Numbered from the stretch's first letter, positions 42,346 to 51,733 are shown. The stretch is DNA of 64,000 bases from Desulfosporosinus orientis DSM 765 (GCF_000235605.1 NC_016584.1:1910001-1974000), one strand, 5' to 3'. Numbers and translations: made by a program. Notes: a model not told the origin generated them from the sequence alone.

Positions 42346-43005
42346 TCAGGCGCTTTGCACAAGCGGCTGCAATTCATAGATGACATCGACATTCTGGGAA
42401 ACGCTCGGAGAGTGGGTAACAATGATCACGCATTTCCCGTCCTCCGCAGCCAGGTCTTTGAGAATTCCTATAACTTCCATCTCGGTTCTGCTGTCCAGAT
42501 TACCGGTCGGCTCGTCGGCGATAATAATATCCGGATTATAGGATAGGGCCCTGGCAATCGCCACCCGCTGCTGCTCGCCGCCGGAAAGCTTGAGAACGCG
42601 CCGGTTCGCTTTTTCTTCATCAAGCCCGACTTTCCTGAGCATCTCCAGAGCGTGCTGTTTCTTGTCGCCTACTTTCAGCCCTGCGACATCCATTGATAAG
42701 ATAACATTTTCTAAAGCTGTCAGATGGCGCAGCAGGTTAAAGCTTTGGAAAATTACCCCGATATTTTGACTGCGATACTTTTCCCGGTCAATTTTCGTAA
42801 TATCTTGGCCCTCATAGAGAATCTTACCGTCGCTGCTCTGATCGAGGCCGGAAATCAGGGAAAGCAGCGTCGTTTTGCCGGCACCGGATTTCCCGACGAT
42901 GGCATAAGTTTTGCCTTTTTCAAATTCGAAGTTGGCGTCTTTAAGCACCGGGGTTTTTCCGTTGTCATAAGAATAATACAAATGTTCAATTGACAGTACA
43001 CTCAT
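42346..43005 (-). CDS. ABC transporter ATP-binding protein, MacB/LolD type
   Basis: The 219-residue ATPase has Walker A GKSGAGKTT, signature LSGGEQQRV and Walker B IIIADEPTGNLDS, with the MacB/LolD-like IGVIFQSFNLLRHLTALEN. ATG 43005 has AGGAGG 8 bases upstream; the ATG two codons earlier is too close to it. It pairs with the FtsX-type permease encoded upstream, and a two-component system follows the same direction, as in peptide-antibiotic sensing export modules. Confidence 0.92.
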   Translation of the reverse strand: MSVLSIEHLYYSYDNGKTPVLKDANFEFEKGKTYAIVGKSGAGKTTLLSLISGLDQSSDGKILYEGQDITKIDREKYRSQNIGVIFQSFNLLRHLTALENVILSMDVAGLKVGDKKQHALEMLRKVGLDEEKANRRVLKLSGGEQQRVAIARALSYNPDIIIADEPTGNLDSRTEMEVIGILKDLAAEDGKCVIIVTHSPSVSQNVDVIYELQPLVQSA

Positions 43006-43062
43006 TTTCATTTCCTCCTACGTTTAACCTGCGGAAGTTCCGCTTGGTGTTTTACAGCCGTC

Positions 43063-44577
43063 TTAAGATAAGCTGCTGAGAATTTTCAAAGGTTCATAGC
43101 GGGAGATAAAGACCAGGGACATACCGCTGCTGAGAAGTACGAGCAGGATTCCGATGCCTGCTATTTCTCCCAAGACCTGACCATTGATAACCGCGTTAAT
43201 TTGCGTAATATAGTTGGCGTTCTGGCTGGTTCCGAAGAAGCCGCCTATGCCGCCTCTGCCGCCTCCGGCTTGGCCCGCCGAAAACCCGGATCCGGATCTG
43301 CCGAAGTTTTGCTGAACTTGTGATTGCTGAGACTGAAGCGAACTGATTTCATTCTGGAGCATATAATTGGCCGTAGGCACTGACGCTGCCGCGCCGACCC
43401 CTGCTCCTACGCCCAGAGCTAAAAAGGTAACCATAAACAATTCGGCGATAAACTGTAAGGCAACCTTGCCTTTTTTCATACCAATCGCTCTCAGTACCCC
43501 GACTTCGTATTTACGTTCCCGGATGTTAATTATATTCAGGACCACCAGGACAATGGCACCGATGACCAGAACCAGTACCAGGAAGATCGTGGCAAAATGG
43601 CTAAGATTATTTAAGGGGGTAACACTTTGCGTAAAGCTGTTAAGATTGGTGCTGACCGTATAATCCGAATTCAGGCCCTTGGCGGTGAGCTCCGCTTTAA
43701 AGGCGTCGACATCGTCCGCGCTCTTCAGGCTGAAGCTGGAGGTCAGTTGAGAATTCAATTTCGTATCGTCATTGGCTTGTGATGCTGTCACGATATTGTT
43801 GAGCGCTGTATAGTTGGTTATGATCTGATTGGCGGAATTGGAGAACAGATTCATTTGCGAGCCGTCGCTGCTGGAGGTATCGGTATAGATTCCCGTAACC
43901 GTGAACTCATCCGCCTGAGTCGAGTCGTTGGGATTTGTCAGGGTAAATTTGCTGCCCACCGTGAGATTGTTGGCCTGAGCCAATTCGTCGCTAATCACGG
44001 CGTCATTGGCGGTATCACTGTCGCTGAACATCGAGCCGGAGGTGATCTTATAGGTTCCGTTGACAAAATTTGTTATAGTCTCAGTGGAGCCGTAGCCGGT
44101 AATCCGGAAATCCCCTTGCGATCTGTTTACAAAATTACCCATATCAGGCATGCCAGCTCTTGATCTGGCCGCCGTGCCGCTTGACCCTGAGGTTGAAGAA
44201 CTGCTCGTAGGATTATTTGACATAGCCGTAATATCGCTGGAATCCATCGACGCTGTCAGAGAATAGGATAAACTTTTAACATACGCTGAATCGGCATAGT
44301 TCTTTAGCTCGGTCAGCGTCAAGGCGTCGGGCAGGGTAATATCCTGCATATTCGTGCCGCTGGAACTTGCCTGCTGCCTTAAAGCGTTGCGGTCTAAGCC
44401 GATGGTTGCTGTGATGTCAAAACTGGCTTTTTGATTATTGACAATCTCGTTGGCCGAATTCCTGATGCTCAAGGCTACACAACTGGCGACCGCGATCACC
44501 AGTACGATAATCCCGATCAGCACATTTCTGCCTTTGGATCTGACGATGCTTTTTAAAGCATTTTTAAGAATATACAT
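43063..44577 (-). CDS. ABC transporter permease, MacB/FtsX type
   Basis: The 504-residue protein has one N-terminal membrane segment (GIIVLVIAVASCVALSI), a large extracytoplasmic domain rich in Ser, Thr and Asn at about 45-315, and an FtsX domain with three membrane segments, including NIINIRERKYEVGVLRAIGM. A Gly/Gln-rich stretch (about 415-450) precedes the last segment. TAAGGAGG precedes the ATG. It forms an exporter with the ATPase at 42346. Confidence 0.9.
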   Translation of the reverse strand: MYILKNALKSIVRSKGRNVLIGIIVLVIAVASCVALSIRNSANEIVNNQKASFDITATIGLDRNALRQQASSSGTNMQDITLPDALTLTELKNYADSAYVKSLSYSLTASMDSSDITAMSNNPTSSSSTSGSSGTAARSRAGMPDMGNFVNRSQGDFRITGYGSTETITNFVNGTYKITSGSMFSDSDTANDAVISDELAQANNLTVGSKFTLTNPNDSTQADEFTVTGIYTDTSSSDGSQMNLFSNSANQIITNYTALNNIVTASQANDDTKLNSQLTSSFSLKSADDVDAFKAELTAKGLNSDYTVSTNLNSFTQSVTPLNNLSHFATIFLVLVLVIGAIVLVVLNIINIRERKYEVGVLRAIGMKKGKVALQFIAELFMVTFLALGVGAGVGAAASVPTANYMLQNEISSLQSQQSQVQQNFGRSGSGFSAGQAGGGRGGIGGFFGTSQNANYITQINAVINGQVLGEIAGIGILLVLLSSGMSLVFISRYEPLKILSSLS

Positions 44578-44683
44578 AAGTTCGTGGTTCCTCCTTAAAA
44601 TTTGATTACTGGCATATCATAACCTTTGATTGTGTTCGTTTGATGATAAGGTGCGTAAAAGTAAATGAAAACAAAAAAAGTCA

Positions 44684-46138
44684 TTATTTTTCTCTTTTAA
44701 GCTCAAACCAAAACGTGCTGCCGTGCCCCTCGGCGCTCTCAACCCCATAAGCCGCCCCTTGAGCTTCCAGGATGCTTTTGACAATCGAAAGCCCCAAACC
44801 GCTGCCAATCACCGGCCGTTTGTGGGTTTCGGTCGCTTTATAATAACGCTCCCAGATAACCTCAAGCTTTTCTTTGGGAATTCCTTTGCCGCTGTCCCTC
44901 ACTTCACAGCGAATGCGATCCTTTAATGCCTTGAGGCTGATCTCAACCCGCTTGTCGTCTCCGGTGTAATTGACCGCATTGCTTATCAGGTTATAAATAA
45001 CCTGTTCAATTCTCCTTTTGTCGGCTGCGACAACCAAACGTTCCTCGCAGGAGCAAACAAATTTATAGCCGTTCCGTTCGGACAAAATCTGAAACCGCTG
45101 CAGGATGTTTCTGACCATTTGTGAGATATCGAAGGGTTGGCAGACGATTTCTTCGCTGCCGGACTGGATCTTGGAAAGATTGAGCATGTCGTTGACTAGG
45201 CCGGAAAGCCGGTCCGCTTCTTCTACGATAACACCCGCCCGGAGCTTTCGCTTCTCCTCGTTTTCAGAGGCAAAGTCCCGCAGCATTTCGGCATAAGCTC
45301 TGATCATCGTCAGCGGCGTCCGTAAATCATGGGAAACATTGGCGATTAGCTCTCTGCGCAAACGTTCGGTTTTAGAAAGCTCTCTGGTTGCGTAATTGAG
45401 CGTAGAAGCCAGCTGATCAATTTCGCTGTAGCTGCCTCGGACAAAGACGACGTTATAATTGCCCTTGCCCAGTTCTCGGGCCGAGCGCGTTAGCATCTCG
45501 ATCGGTCGGGAAAACCTTCGCGCAATTAGAAAAGCAATAAAAAAGGCGAGGAGCAGGATGATCATCGAGACATAGAAGAGCTGGCTTTTCAGAACCGCAG
45601 TGGTGGAATCAATCGGATCAAGGGGCGAGCGGATATAGAGGATAGCCTTTCTCCCAGCTTGGCTGTTTAAGAGCGCTCCATATTCCAGCAATAACCCCTT
45701 TAAACGTGCATTGTGCACGCTATAATATATCTCCGTTTTTCCGCTGCTTAAAAGCTGTTCTCTGATTTGCTCACTGATTTGCTGGCTGAACTGAGTGAAA
45801 TTACCCGGGTGAATTCTCCCCCCGGGTCCGCTCAGGTCGGAGCCGGTGCCGAAGGAATCCGCGGAGAATTCCACATTCCCGTCCAGATCCGTCACCAGAA
45901 TCATGACATTGTTTTTATAAGAATATTGCTGGAGTGTCGTATCGAAATCCGTCTGCCCGTATTTGCTTTTTAAGGCGTCAGCTATATTTAATATTTCGTG
46001 GGTTTTCATGTCCTGGTAGTAATTCTGCAAAAAGACAATCTGCAGCAGCCAGAGAACGCTTAAAATCGCCAGCGCAAACAGGAAAAAATACAGCCACATC
46101 TTATAGACAATACTCTTCGTATCAAAGTTAAAACGCAT
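44684..46138 (-). CDS. Sensor histidine kinase
   Basis: The 484-residue kinase has an N-terminal membrane segment, a ~140-residue sensor region, a second membrane segment near 195, a HAMP domain (RRFSRPIEMLTRSARELGKG), the H box ANVSHDLRTPLTMIRAY, and ATP-binding boxes LISNAVNYTG, RDSGKGIPKE and GSGLGLSIVKSI. The start at MRFNFDTK has GAAGGTG upstream; a TTG 15 bases earlier overlaps the regulator stop. It phosphorylates the regulator encoded just before it and probably controls the adjacent exporter genes. Confidence 0.92.
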   Translation of the reverse strand: MRFNFDTKSIVYKMWLYFFLFALAILSVLWLLQIVFLQNYYQDMKTHEILNIADALKSKYGQTDFDTTLQQYSYKNNVMILVTDLDGNVEFSADSFGTGSDLSGPGGRIHPGNFTQFSQQISEQIREQLLSSGKTEIYYSVHNARLKGLLLEYGALLNSQAGRKAILYIRSPLDPIDSTTAVLKSQLFYVSMIILLLAFFIAFLIARRFSRPIEMLTRSARELGKGNYNVVFVRGSYSEIDQLASTLNYATRELSKTERLRRELIANVSHDLRTPLTMIRAYAEMLRDFASENEEKRKLRAGVIVEEADRLSGLVNDMLNLSKIQSGSEEIVCQPFDISQMVRNILQRFQILSERNGYKFVCSCEERLVVAADKRRIEQVIYNLISNAVNYTGDDKRVEISLKALKDRIRCEVRDSGKGIPKEKLEVIWERYYKATETHKRPVIGSGLGLSIVKSILEAQGAAYGVESAEGHGSTFWFELKREK

Positions 46139-46149
46139 TGCCGTCACCT

Positions 46150-46833
46150 TCAATGTTCTTTAACCTGGAATTTGTAACCCACCCCGCGTAACGTGACAAT
46201 ATAATCCCGATAGGGACTGAGGCTGTTTCTCAGCATTTTTATATGTGTATCAACCGTTCTGTCATCCCCCGTGAAATCATATCCCCAGACATCATTAAGC
46301 AGCTTTTCCCGCGAGAGCGCCAGGTTTTGGTTTTTGATAAGATAAAACAGGAGATCATATTCCTTAGGGGTCAGTTCGGCTTTCTTCCCTTCGACATAAA
46401 CCTCTCGTCCCGCCATATCCACCTTCAGTCCCGTAAACTCCAGTGCGCCGGATGCTTTTGCCGTTTCTTTGTTCAGGTTCCGGTTGATAATCACATTGAT
46501 TCTGGCCATTAGTTCCTTGGGAGAAAACGGCTTAACGACATAATCATCAATGCCGACTTCGAAGCCGAATAATTTATCGTATTCTTCCCCACGGGCCGAA
46601 AGCATCAATACCGGAATATCCTTGAACTTCTTTATTTCCTTACAGGCGGAAAATCCATCGAGTTTGGGCATCATGACATCCATAACAATAATATCGAAAT
46701 CCTGGGTCTTACAAATATTCACAGCCTCCAGGCCGTTTCCGGCTTCCATCACAAAATCTCCTTCAAATTCCGCATATTCTCTTATGATCTCACGGATTCC
46801 CGTCTCATCATCCGCCACCAATATCCTGTGCAT
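46150..46833 (-). CDS. Response regulator, OmpR family
   Basis: The 227-residue regulator has a receiver domain with acidic residues at the start (VADDETGI), the phospho-accepting Asp in IIVMDVMMPKLDG and the Lys in YVVKPFSP. A winged-helix DNA-binding domain follows (LTPKEYDLLFYLIKNQNLAL, then DDRTVDTHIKMLRNSL). GGAGG precedes the ATG. It is co-transcribed with the sensor kinase. Confidence 0.95.
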   Translation of the reverse strand: MHRILVADDETGIREIIREYAEFEGDFVMEAGNGLEAVNICKTQDFDIIVMDVMMPKLDGFSACKEIKKFKDIPVLMLSARGEEYDKLFGFEVGIDDYVVKPFSPKELMARINVIINRNLNKETAKASGALEFTGLKVDMAGREVYVEGKKAELTPKEYDLLFYLIKNQNLALSREKLLNDVWGYDFTGDDRTVDTHIKMLRNSLSPYRDYIVTLRGVGYKFQVKEH

Positions 46834-46961
46834 TTTCAGACCTCCGGATAATTTCTCATTCTTAGCTGACCCTATTCTTTTTCTGTAGTTTATCCAGTTT
46901 GGTTCGGAAAAATAAAAAGAGGCTCGGCAAAAACTTAAATAAAAAACGGAAAGAATTTAAA

Positions 46962-47049
46962 TACTGTGGTATTGGGGAAGGCTTGAGGATTAAGGTTAAT
47001 GCCCTGATCGGCACCTCCAGCGATCGTGATGACATGGAAATGGATGCCC
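46962..47049 (+). pseudogene. thiC: thiC fragment
   Basis: The frame reads GIGEGLRIKVNALIGTSSDR and then DDMEMDAR. This is the conserved ThiC (phosphomethylpyrimidine synthase) segment, normally IKVNANIGTSSD. Only about 30 codons remain, with no start. The fragment joins at a shared CCCGGAAGC directly to a DUF3102 3' piece. It is non-functional. Confidence 0.65.
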
Positions 47050-47124
47050 GGAAGCACATGAAAAGTATAAGGGTGAGGTAAGCGGGCTGATCGGGAAAAT
47101 AGGGGAGAGACTGTAAGGCTGCAG
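47047..47124 (+). repeat. DUF3102 3'-end remnant, copy A
   Basis: Bases 47047-47124 match 21083-21160 with one mismatch and include the DUF3102 stop codon. Homology stops at CTGCAG on the right. The remainder of 47125-47309 has a short inverted repeat (GGGACTGATGC/GCATCAGTCCC, 47158-47204) and no gene. Confidence 0.9.
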
Positions 47125-47309
47125 GCCTAGGTGCAGGTGGAGTTGAGATGATTGAAGGGACTGATGCAAAACGAAGAATGTTCGTAGAGCATCAGTCCCT
47201 TGTTTTCAAGAGGACATCAATCTTCTTAATGGGTAGCCATAACCAGCAACAAGGGTAACCGGAGGGTGACAGCATACTCCACTCATTTTGTATATTGATT
47301 AGTCTCAAA

Positions 47310-48173
47310 TTACTCCTGTAGGATTATCTCGTAATAGTCATAAACTGTAATTTCTTTAAATCCACAAGACTTATATAATAGTAAGGCTTTCTCATTTTTG
47401 ACTGCTACCTCAAGTATTACGTTCAATACTTGTTTCGATAGCAATTTCAATAGTGCCAAGCTTAATACCTCTCTACCGTATCCTTGTCTGCGATATACTG
47501 GTTCTATACCAAAGCCGTATATGTAACCATCATTTCCTTCCATCTGTACACCAATTTTACCGATGAATTTTCCTTTTATCTCTGCCACATAGGTTGAATG
47601 ATAGACATTATCGGCGTCACTGTTCTCTATTTCCTCTTCAGCTGATCCAAAACATAATACATCTAAATTTTTAAGTTCCAAATAGTCTCTAGATTCAGCC
47701 TTTCGAAGTGTTATGCCAAGAGTTGGAGAAATTTGGACATTTGACTCATCAAATTTCATTCTATACTCAGAACATGAATACTGAGCATCTGTAGACTTTA
47801 CAAAACTGGTTCCAGCATCCGAAGACCGTTCAGTAATTAGTAAAATTCTTCTCGCTCCCCGAGTTATACACTCTTGCTTAACTGCATTAAAAAGCTCTTT
47901 GAATATACCCCTACGTCTATACTCAGGATGAACCATCCCCATAATTTCTATTTCTTTGGATTTTTGTTCAATATCATATAAGCCCAAAAAACCTATTAGC
48001 TTATTACCAACATAATACAATAAGTCGTTTTTCTCATCGGCGGAACGATTAGTAAGCATACTCCAGTTGAGTTTTAAATTTAATCGATCATATTTACAGC
48101 ACACATTTTCCAGGTCTCGGATATCCTGTAGTTCCTTATCTGATAGCCCTCTCTTGAATAATTGATTTTCCAA
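47310..48173 (-). CDS. Tandem GNAT acetyltransferase
   Basis: The 287-residue protein holds two GNAT folds. The first has GMVHPEYRRRGIFKELFNAV at about 78-97 and the second has GIEPVYRRQGYGREVLSLAL at about 222-241. Both contain the acetyl-CoA R/Q-x-x-G-x-G/A-type loop, the first in the variant form RRRGIF. The substrate is unknown; tandem GNATs include small-molecule and antibiotic-modifying enzymes. The start is TTG with GGAGGGAC upstream. Confidence 0.88.
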   Translation of the reverse strand: MENQLFKRGLSDKELQDIRDLENVCCKYDRLNLKLNWSMLTNRSADEKNDLLYYVGNKLIGFLGLYDIEQKSKEIEIMGMVHPEYRRRGIFKELFNAVKQECITRGARRILLITERSSDAGTSFVKSTDAQYSCSEYRMKFDESNVQISPTLGITLRKAESRDYLELKNLDVLCFGSAEEEIENSDADNVYHSTYVAEIKGKFIGKIGVQMEGNDGYIYGFGIEPVYRRQGYGREVLSLALLKLLSKQVLNVILEVAVKNEKALLLYKSCGFKEITVYDYYEIILQE

Positions 48174-48345
48174 ACTTGTCCCTCCATCTTGTACTATTTA
48201 TAATAAAAAATCGACTATTGATTGCTGAAATATTTAATTTAGTATATCTTATAAAATCATTCCAGTCATTAGGATAATATCCAATGCGAAATAGGGGTCA
48301 GCCCTTTGCTGACTCCCACTCTCATCAAGTTTGCATAAATGGGGC

Positions 48346-48402
48346 GAAGGAACTGACTAAGTTAGCCCCGGCAGACCCGGAAGCTTATGAAAAGAATAAG
48401 GG
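48346..48402 (+). repeat. DUF3102 3'-end remnant, copy B
   Basis: Bases 48346-48402 match 21053-21109 with three mismatches. This piece lies further inside the gene than copy A and ends before the stop codon. It sits in the gap upstream of the GNAT gene; 48174-48345 shows no other feature. Confidence 0.88.
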
Positions 48403-48421
48403 ATTATGGATAAAAAACTAA

Positions 48422-48450
48422 AAACTCAAGCTCTAATTGGGCTTGAGTTT
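48422..48450. terminator. Hairpin near DUF3102 remnant B
   Basis: AAACTCAAGC (48422-48431) and GCTTGAGTTT (48441-48450) form a perfect 10-bp stem. It lies 60 bases beyond the stop of the minus-strand membrane-protein gene and may end its transcript. Confidence 0.5.
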
Positions 48451-48510
48451 ATTACGCCTAACTTTCGGATAATTTTCTAAGGATAATTAATAATGTTTTT
48501 GTTTGTTACA

Positions 48511-49104
48511 TTAAATTGAATATTCCACTGGAGTATCAATGGTTTGTGAATCCGTATAGAAATTAGAAACTGGTTGAATAGGGGTATTCTGTTCTATCTT
48601 TTTATTATTGAAAACTGAGGGATGAGCTAAAGAGACAACTGCTTGTGCTGTCGTCATTCCATAAACTAAATTCATGAGAAAAGCTGTATAAAATGTACTT
48701 GATTTATGTGCTTTAAGAGTAAACCATTTAACACGCTGGCCAAATTCATAAAGTGTCATCCAACCTAACATACCGATAAATGAACCTTTAATTAGGTGAT
48801 GGTCTTTTCCAGTTATCTTTAAAAATCCTGTAATTAAGTATCCAAGTCCACTGCCCGTAAGAAGGTGCATTACATGACCAATTAAAAAATTTTCTTTTCT
48901 GTTTGTTCTTATTGGTCGAAAAATCATTGAACCAGCTAAATGTCCATAGAGCATTTCATGTTTACCAAACATCCAAAAAACAGAATCAATAATATCCATA
49001 GGGATAGTTCCAATTAAACCACTAAGTAATCCTAATACTACTGAATCTTTGATTCGTGGAGTCTTTTGTGCTAAGTTTATAAAAAATTTTGCAGTTTGAA
49101 ACAC
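48511..49104 (-). CDS. Hypothetical membrane protein
   Basis: The 198-residue product has at least three hydrophobic segments (VVLGLLSGLIGTIPMDIIDS, HLLTGSGLGYLITGFLKIT, TAFLMNLVYGMTTAQAVVSL) and a polar tail. I start it at GTG 49104, six bases after AAGGGGGG; a longer form to 49164 lacks an RBS. The family is not recognised. The gene stands alone between a GNAT gene and sdpI. Confidence 0.65.
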   Translation of the reverse strand: MFQTAKFFINLAQKTPRIKDSVVLGLLSGLIGTIPMDIIDSVFWMFGKHEMLYGHLAGSMIFRPIRTNRKENFLIGHVMHLLTGSGLGYLITGFLKITGKDHHLIKGSFIGMLGWMTLYEFGQRVKWFTLKAHKSSTFYTAFLMNLVYGMTTAQAVVSLAHPSVFNNKKIEQNTPIQPVSNFYTDSQTIDTPVEYSI

Positions 49105-49306
49105 ATATATCCCCCCTTGATTTTGTAATATTATTTCTAGAATACAACTATTAAATCCACCCAATTAATACCATTAAATATTTTGAGGCACATAAAATGC
49201 CAAGAAGCCTTATCCGGGCAAAAAGCTAAATACTTAAGGTCTTGATTCCCAGTTACATATAAAGGGCACTGACATCAATAACTGCCAGTGCCCTCAGCTA
49301 GAACAA

Positions 49307-49930
49307 TTACTCTTTTTTAGCGTAAAAATACGAAGCCACAACGGTAATGAGCACCCATAGGAGTATTGGTATGATAATAGCCAATCTCATCACAAAGTTT
49401 GTTGGTAAAATCCAGGCTAGGATAATTATGAGAATACCCATTGCGATGCCTAATTGTCCTCCTAGCCGATGCGTACGATTCCAACTTTCCGTACTCGATA
49501 AAGTCCATGGAGTGCGAAATCCGACCCACCAATTTGGTTGTATACGGGGTGAAATATTTGCTATAAGCATAAACATAATACCAATTACAGTTGGAACTAA
49601 TCGCATCGATGTAATGTTTAAGGCATGACCGACCACAGTTAGATACACCAGGCTAATACATACGACAATGATGCCACCGATATATCGATAGGTCGGCCAA
49701 AAGGTCTCGTAGTTCTTTTTCTTTGGGTCAATTCTCCACAGAACGTGCCATAAGAGAATGATGAAGAGCATGATTGCCGGTTCATACAAAACTATTAATA
49801 AACGCGGAGTCATTCGGTTCGCATTGCCAATAACCTGTGCAGGGAGATGAGAGTAAGCTATAATTCCAATTATTATTGCTAAAACCCAGGTAAGCCAACC
49901 CCACCAAGGCATTGCTTTATTCGTTTTCAT
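49307..49930 (-). CDS. sdpI: SdpI-family membrane protein
   Basis: The 207-residue protein has about six membrane segments. DUF1648-like N-terminal region: WLTWVLAIIIGIIAYSHLPA. SdpI signature: NWWVGFRTPWTLSSTESWNR. In Bacillus, SdpI gives immunity to the SDP toxin and signals to SdpR. ATG 49930 lies inside the sdpR 3' end (14-base overlap), so I use it rather than 50035. No toxin genes sdpABC are visible in this window. Confidence 0.88.
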   Translation of the reverse strand: MKTNKAMPWWGWLTWVLAIIIGIIAYSHLPAQVIGNANRMTPRLLIVLYEPAIMLFIILLWHVLWRIDPKKKNYETFWPTYRYIGGIIVVCISLVYLTVVGHALNITSMRLVPTVIGIMFMLIANISPRIQPNWWVGFRTPWTLSSTESWNRTHRLGGQLGIAMGILIIILAWILPTNFVMRLAIIIPILLWVLITVVASYFYAKKE

Positions 49931-50198
49931 CACTGTCTTCACCTCCAAAGTGCTCGAAAAGCCACCCAAGCCATTCTTGCAAAATCGTTGTGTTGAGCCT
50001 GTAAATAATAAAGTTTCCTTCCTTCTGATCGACAATCAAATGTGCATTTTTGAGCACATTTAAATGACGACTAATTGTCGGCTGAGCATGCGGAAAGTGG
50101 TTTGCAATTTCACCAGCCGTTTTTGGTCCTTCCTTCAATAATTCGATGATCTTTCTGCGTGTTGAGTCGGACATTGCCTTAAAGATGCCCTCATTCAT
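49917..50198 (-). CDS. sdpR: ArsR-family autorepressor, SdpR-like
   Basis: The 93-residue winged-helix repressor reads MNEGIFKAMSDSTRRKIIEL, then AGEIANHFPHAQPTISRHLN. It closely follows the SdpR/YvbA-type autorepressor pattern with no metal-binding Cys motif. It overlaps sdpI, so SdpI at the membrane probably sequesters it. A tandem TAGCTAAA repeat 46-72 bases upstream is the likely operator, and the same sequence occurs before the ABC ATPase at 41990. Confidence 0.9.
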   Translation of the reverse strand: MNEGIFKAMSDSTRRKIIELLKEGPKTAGEIANHFPHAQPTISRHLNVLKNAHLIVDQKEGNFIIYRLNTTILQEWLGWLFEHFGGEDSDENE

Positions 50199-50226
50199 TT
50201 GATTTCACCTGCCATTAAAACCTTTC

Positions 50227-50430
50227 CTAAATGCGATTTAATTGTATAGCTAAATAGCTAAATAGTAAATGGCTAATGTACAAGTAAAATAAGTCATAAG
50301 CATATATATCTTTAAATTCTAGCAATTCCTGAAAACTTGGCTTAGGCAAGCTTGTTCTGTGGAGCTCTTTTTCAAATATCGTGGCTAATTCATTAAGCTT
50401 CTGTGAAACTACAAGAAATCCTTTAAGCAC
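50227..50430 (-). pseudogene. Spo0E-like small frame, doubtful
   Basis: A 67-codon frame contains VVSQKLNELATIFEKE, which resembles the Ser-Gln-x-Leu-Asp-x-Leu motif of Spo0E-type phosphatases, with Asn replacing Asp. It has no clear RBS and its end covers the sdpR operator. It may be a decayed gene. The remaining 50431-50606 shows no other gene. Confidence 0.25.
50245..50270 (-). promoter_or_regulatory. TAGCTAAA repeat operator before sdpR
   Basis: It is identical over 26 bp to 42052-42077 (TATAGCTAAATAGCTAAATA plus six bases). It is placed 47-72 bases upstream of the sdpR start. The tandem 8-bp period is consistent with binding of a dimeric ArsR-type repressor. Confidence 0.65.
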
Positions 50431-50606
50431 ATTAAATTGAAGAGGAGACGATACTATTAGTGCATAAGCAATTAAGACGATTAAGATTAATCGAAGGTAT
50501 TTTTGCGAATATCCCGTTTTTAATAGGTTTGGAAAACCTTGACTGAAAAATTCGATTAGTCATTCGTAGTATAATATGCAATAAAATGCAAATCTTTTAG
50601 GGGGAA

Positions 50607-50726
50607 ATGATTATTTTAGAAGTTGGGGATACTGCGTTAGTTATCTCCCAGACCTTACTAACTGCAGATAAAGAGGATTCGGACACCATTCCTGTGAGTC
50701 GCATTGGTATTATCCGGACCCAATGA
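50607..50726 (+). CDS. Small upstream ORF, 39 aa
   Basis: ATG 50607 follows AGGGGGAA closely. The product is [20 protein letters not shown] followed by [19 protein letters not shown]. Its TGA overlaps ATG 50723 of the next gene. It could be a small coupled gene or a leftover C-terminal fragment of a larger protein. I do not recognise it. Confidence 0.35.
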   Translation: MIILEVGDTALVISQTLLTADKEDSDTIPVSRIGIIRTQ

Positions 50727-50737
50727 TGGAGGAGAAA

Positions 50738-51673
50738 ATGGACTTTGAAAGTTGTTACAATAAATTCCCTATTATTCTGATGGAGGGGGCAGTGGGAGAA
50801 CGATTAAAAAGAGAATATCAGATACCAAACGATGAAGTCGTTGCTCTCGCTAGTCATATATACAATGAAGAATCTAAGAAAGCCTTAGAAGAAATATTTA
50901 ATCAATACATTAGTATATCAATGAAGCATAACTTTCCTATTATGTTAACAACACCAACTCGAAGAGCAAATAAAGAGCGTGTTTTTCAATCCAAGTATAA
51001 CAAGAATATTATCTGCGACAATGTTTCATTCTTGCACAAGCTAAAGAACAAATTCCCTTCTCATGTTTATATTGGCGGACTTATGGGGTGCAGGGGTGAT
51101 GCTTATAAAGCTGATTCCATTCTATCTGTAAAGGAAGCACTGGAATTTCATTCATGGCAAGCCAGTTTGTTTGCAGAGACTAAAGTGGATTTTCTTTATG
51201 CGGGTATCATGCCTGCTTTATCGGAAGCTATAGGTATGGCTATGACAATGGAAAACACATCTTTGCCATATATCATTAGCTTTATGATAAAAGAAAATGG
51301 TCAATTAATAGACGGCACAACAATTCACGAAGCTATAGCGGCAATCGATAGCTCAACTAAGAGAAAACCTCTCTGCTATATGACAAATTGTGTTCACCCG
51401 ACGGTCGTATTTAAAGCACTGTCTCAAATCGATAATACAACAACATTAGTTCAAGAAAGATTCAAGGGCATACAGGCGAATACTTCGTCTTTGCCGCCGG
51501 AATTATTGGATATTAGTTCTGAGTTAAAAACTTCAGATGCCAATAGTTTTGCCGCAGGTATGCTGGAGTTATATAAAAACTATAAGCTCAAAATCTTTGG
51601 TGGTTGCTGTGGTACTGATAATACGCACATGAATGAAACTGCCCAAAGGCTTGGAGTAGTTAACTATGAGTAA
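50738..51673 (+). CDS. Homocysteine S-methyltransferase family protein
   Basis: The 311-residue product has the Zn-thiolate pattern of the family: a Cys in YMTNCVHPTVV and the Cys pair in KIFGGCCGTDNTHM. An early LMEGAVGERLK and YIGGLMGCRGDAY fit the TIM barrel. It transfers a methyl group to homocysteine or a related thiol. ATG 50738 has GGAGGAG five bases upstream; ATG 50723 is an alternative. It stands alone downstream of the 39-codon frame. Confidence 0.88.
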   Translation: MDFESCYNKFPIILMEGAVGERLKREYQIPNDEVVALASHIYNEESKKALEEIFNQYISISMKHNFPIMLTTPTRRANKERVFQSKYNKNIICDNVSFLHKLKNKFPSHVYIGGLMGCRGDAYKADSILSVKEALEFHSWQASLFAETKVDFLYAGIMPALSEAIGMAMTMENTSLPYIISFMIKENGQLIDGTTIHEAIAAIDSSTKRKPLCYMTNCVHPTVVFKALSQIDNTTTLVQERFKGIQANTSSLPPELLDISSELKTSDANSFAAGMLELYKNYKLKIFGGCCGTDNTHMNETAQRLGVVNYE

Positions 51674-51733
51674 AAGGGATGAATACTTAGAACTGACACC
51701 AGGAAATTTTACAAAGTTATTTCGGTTTTATAC

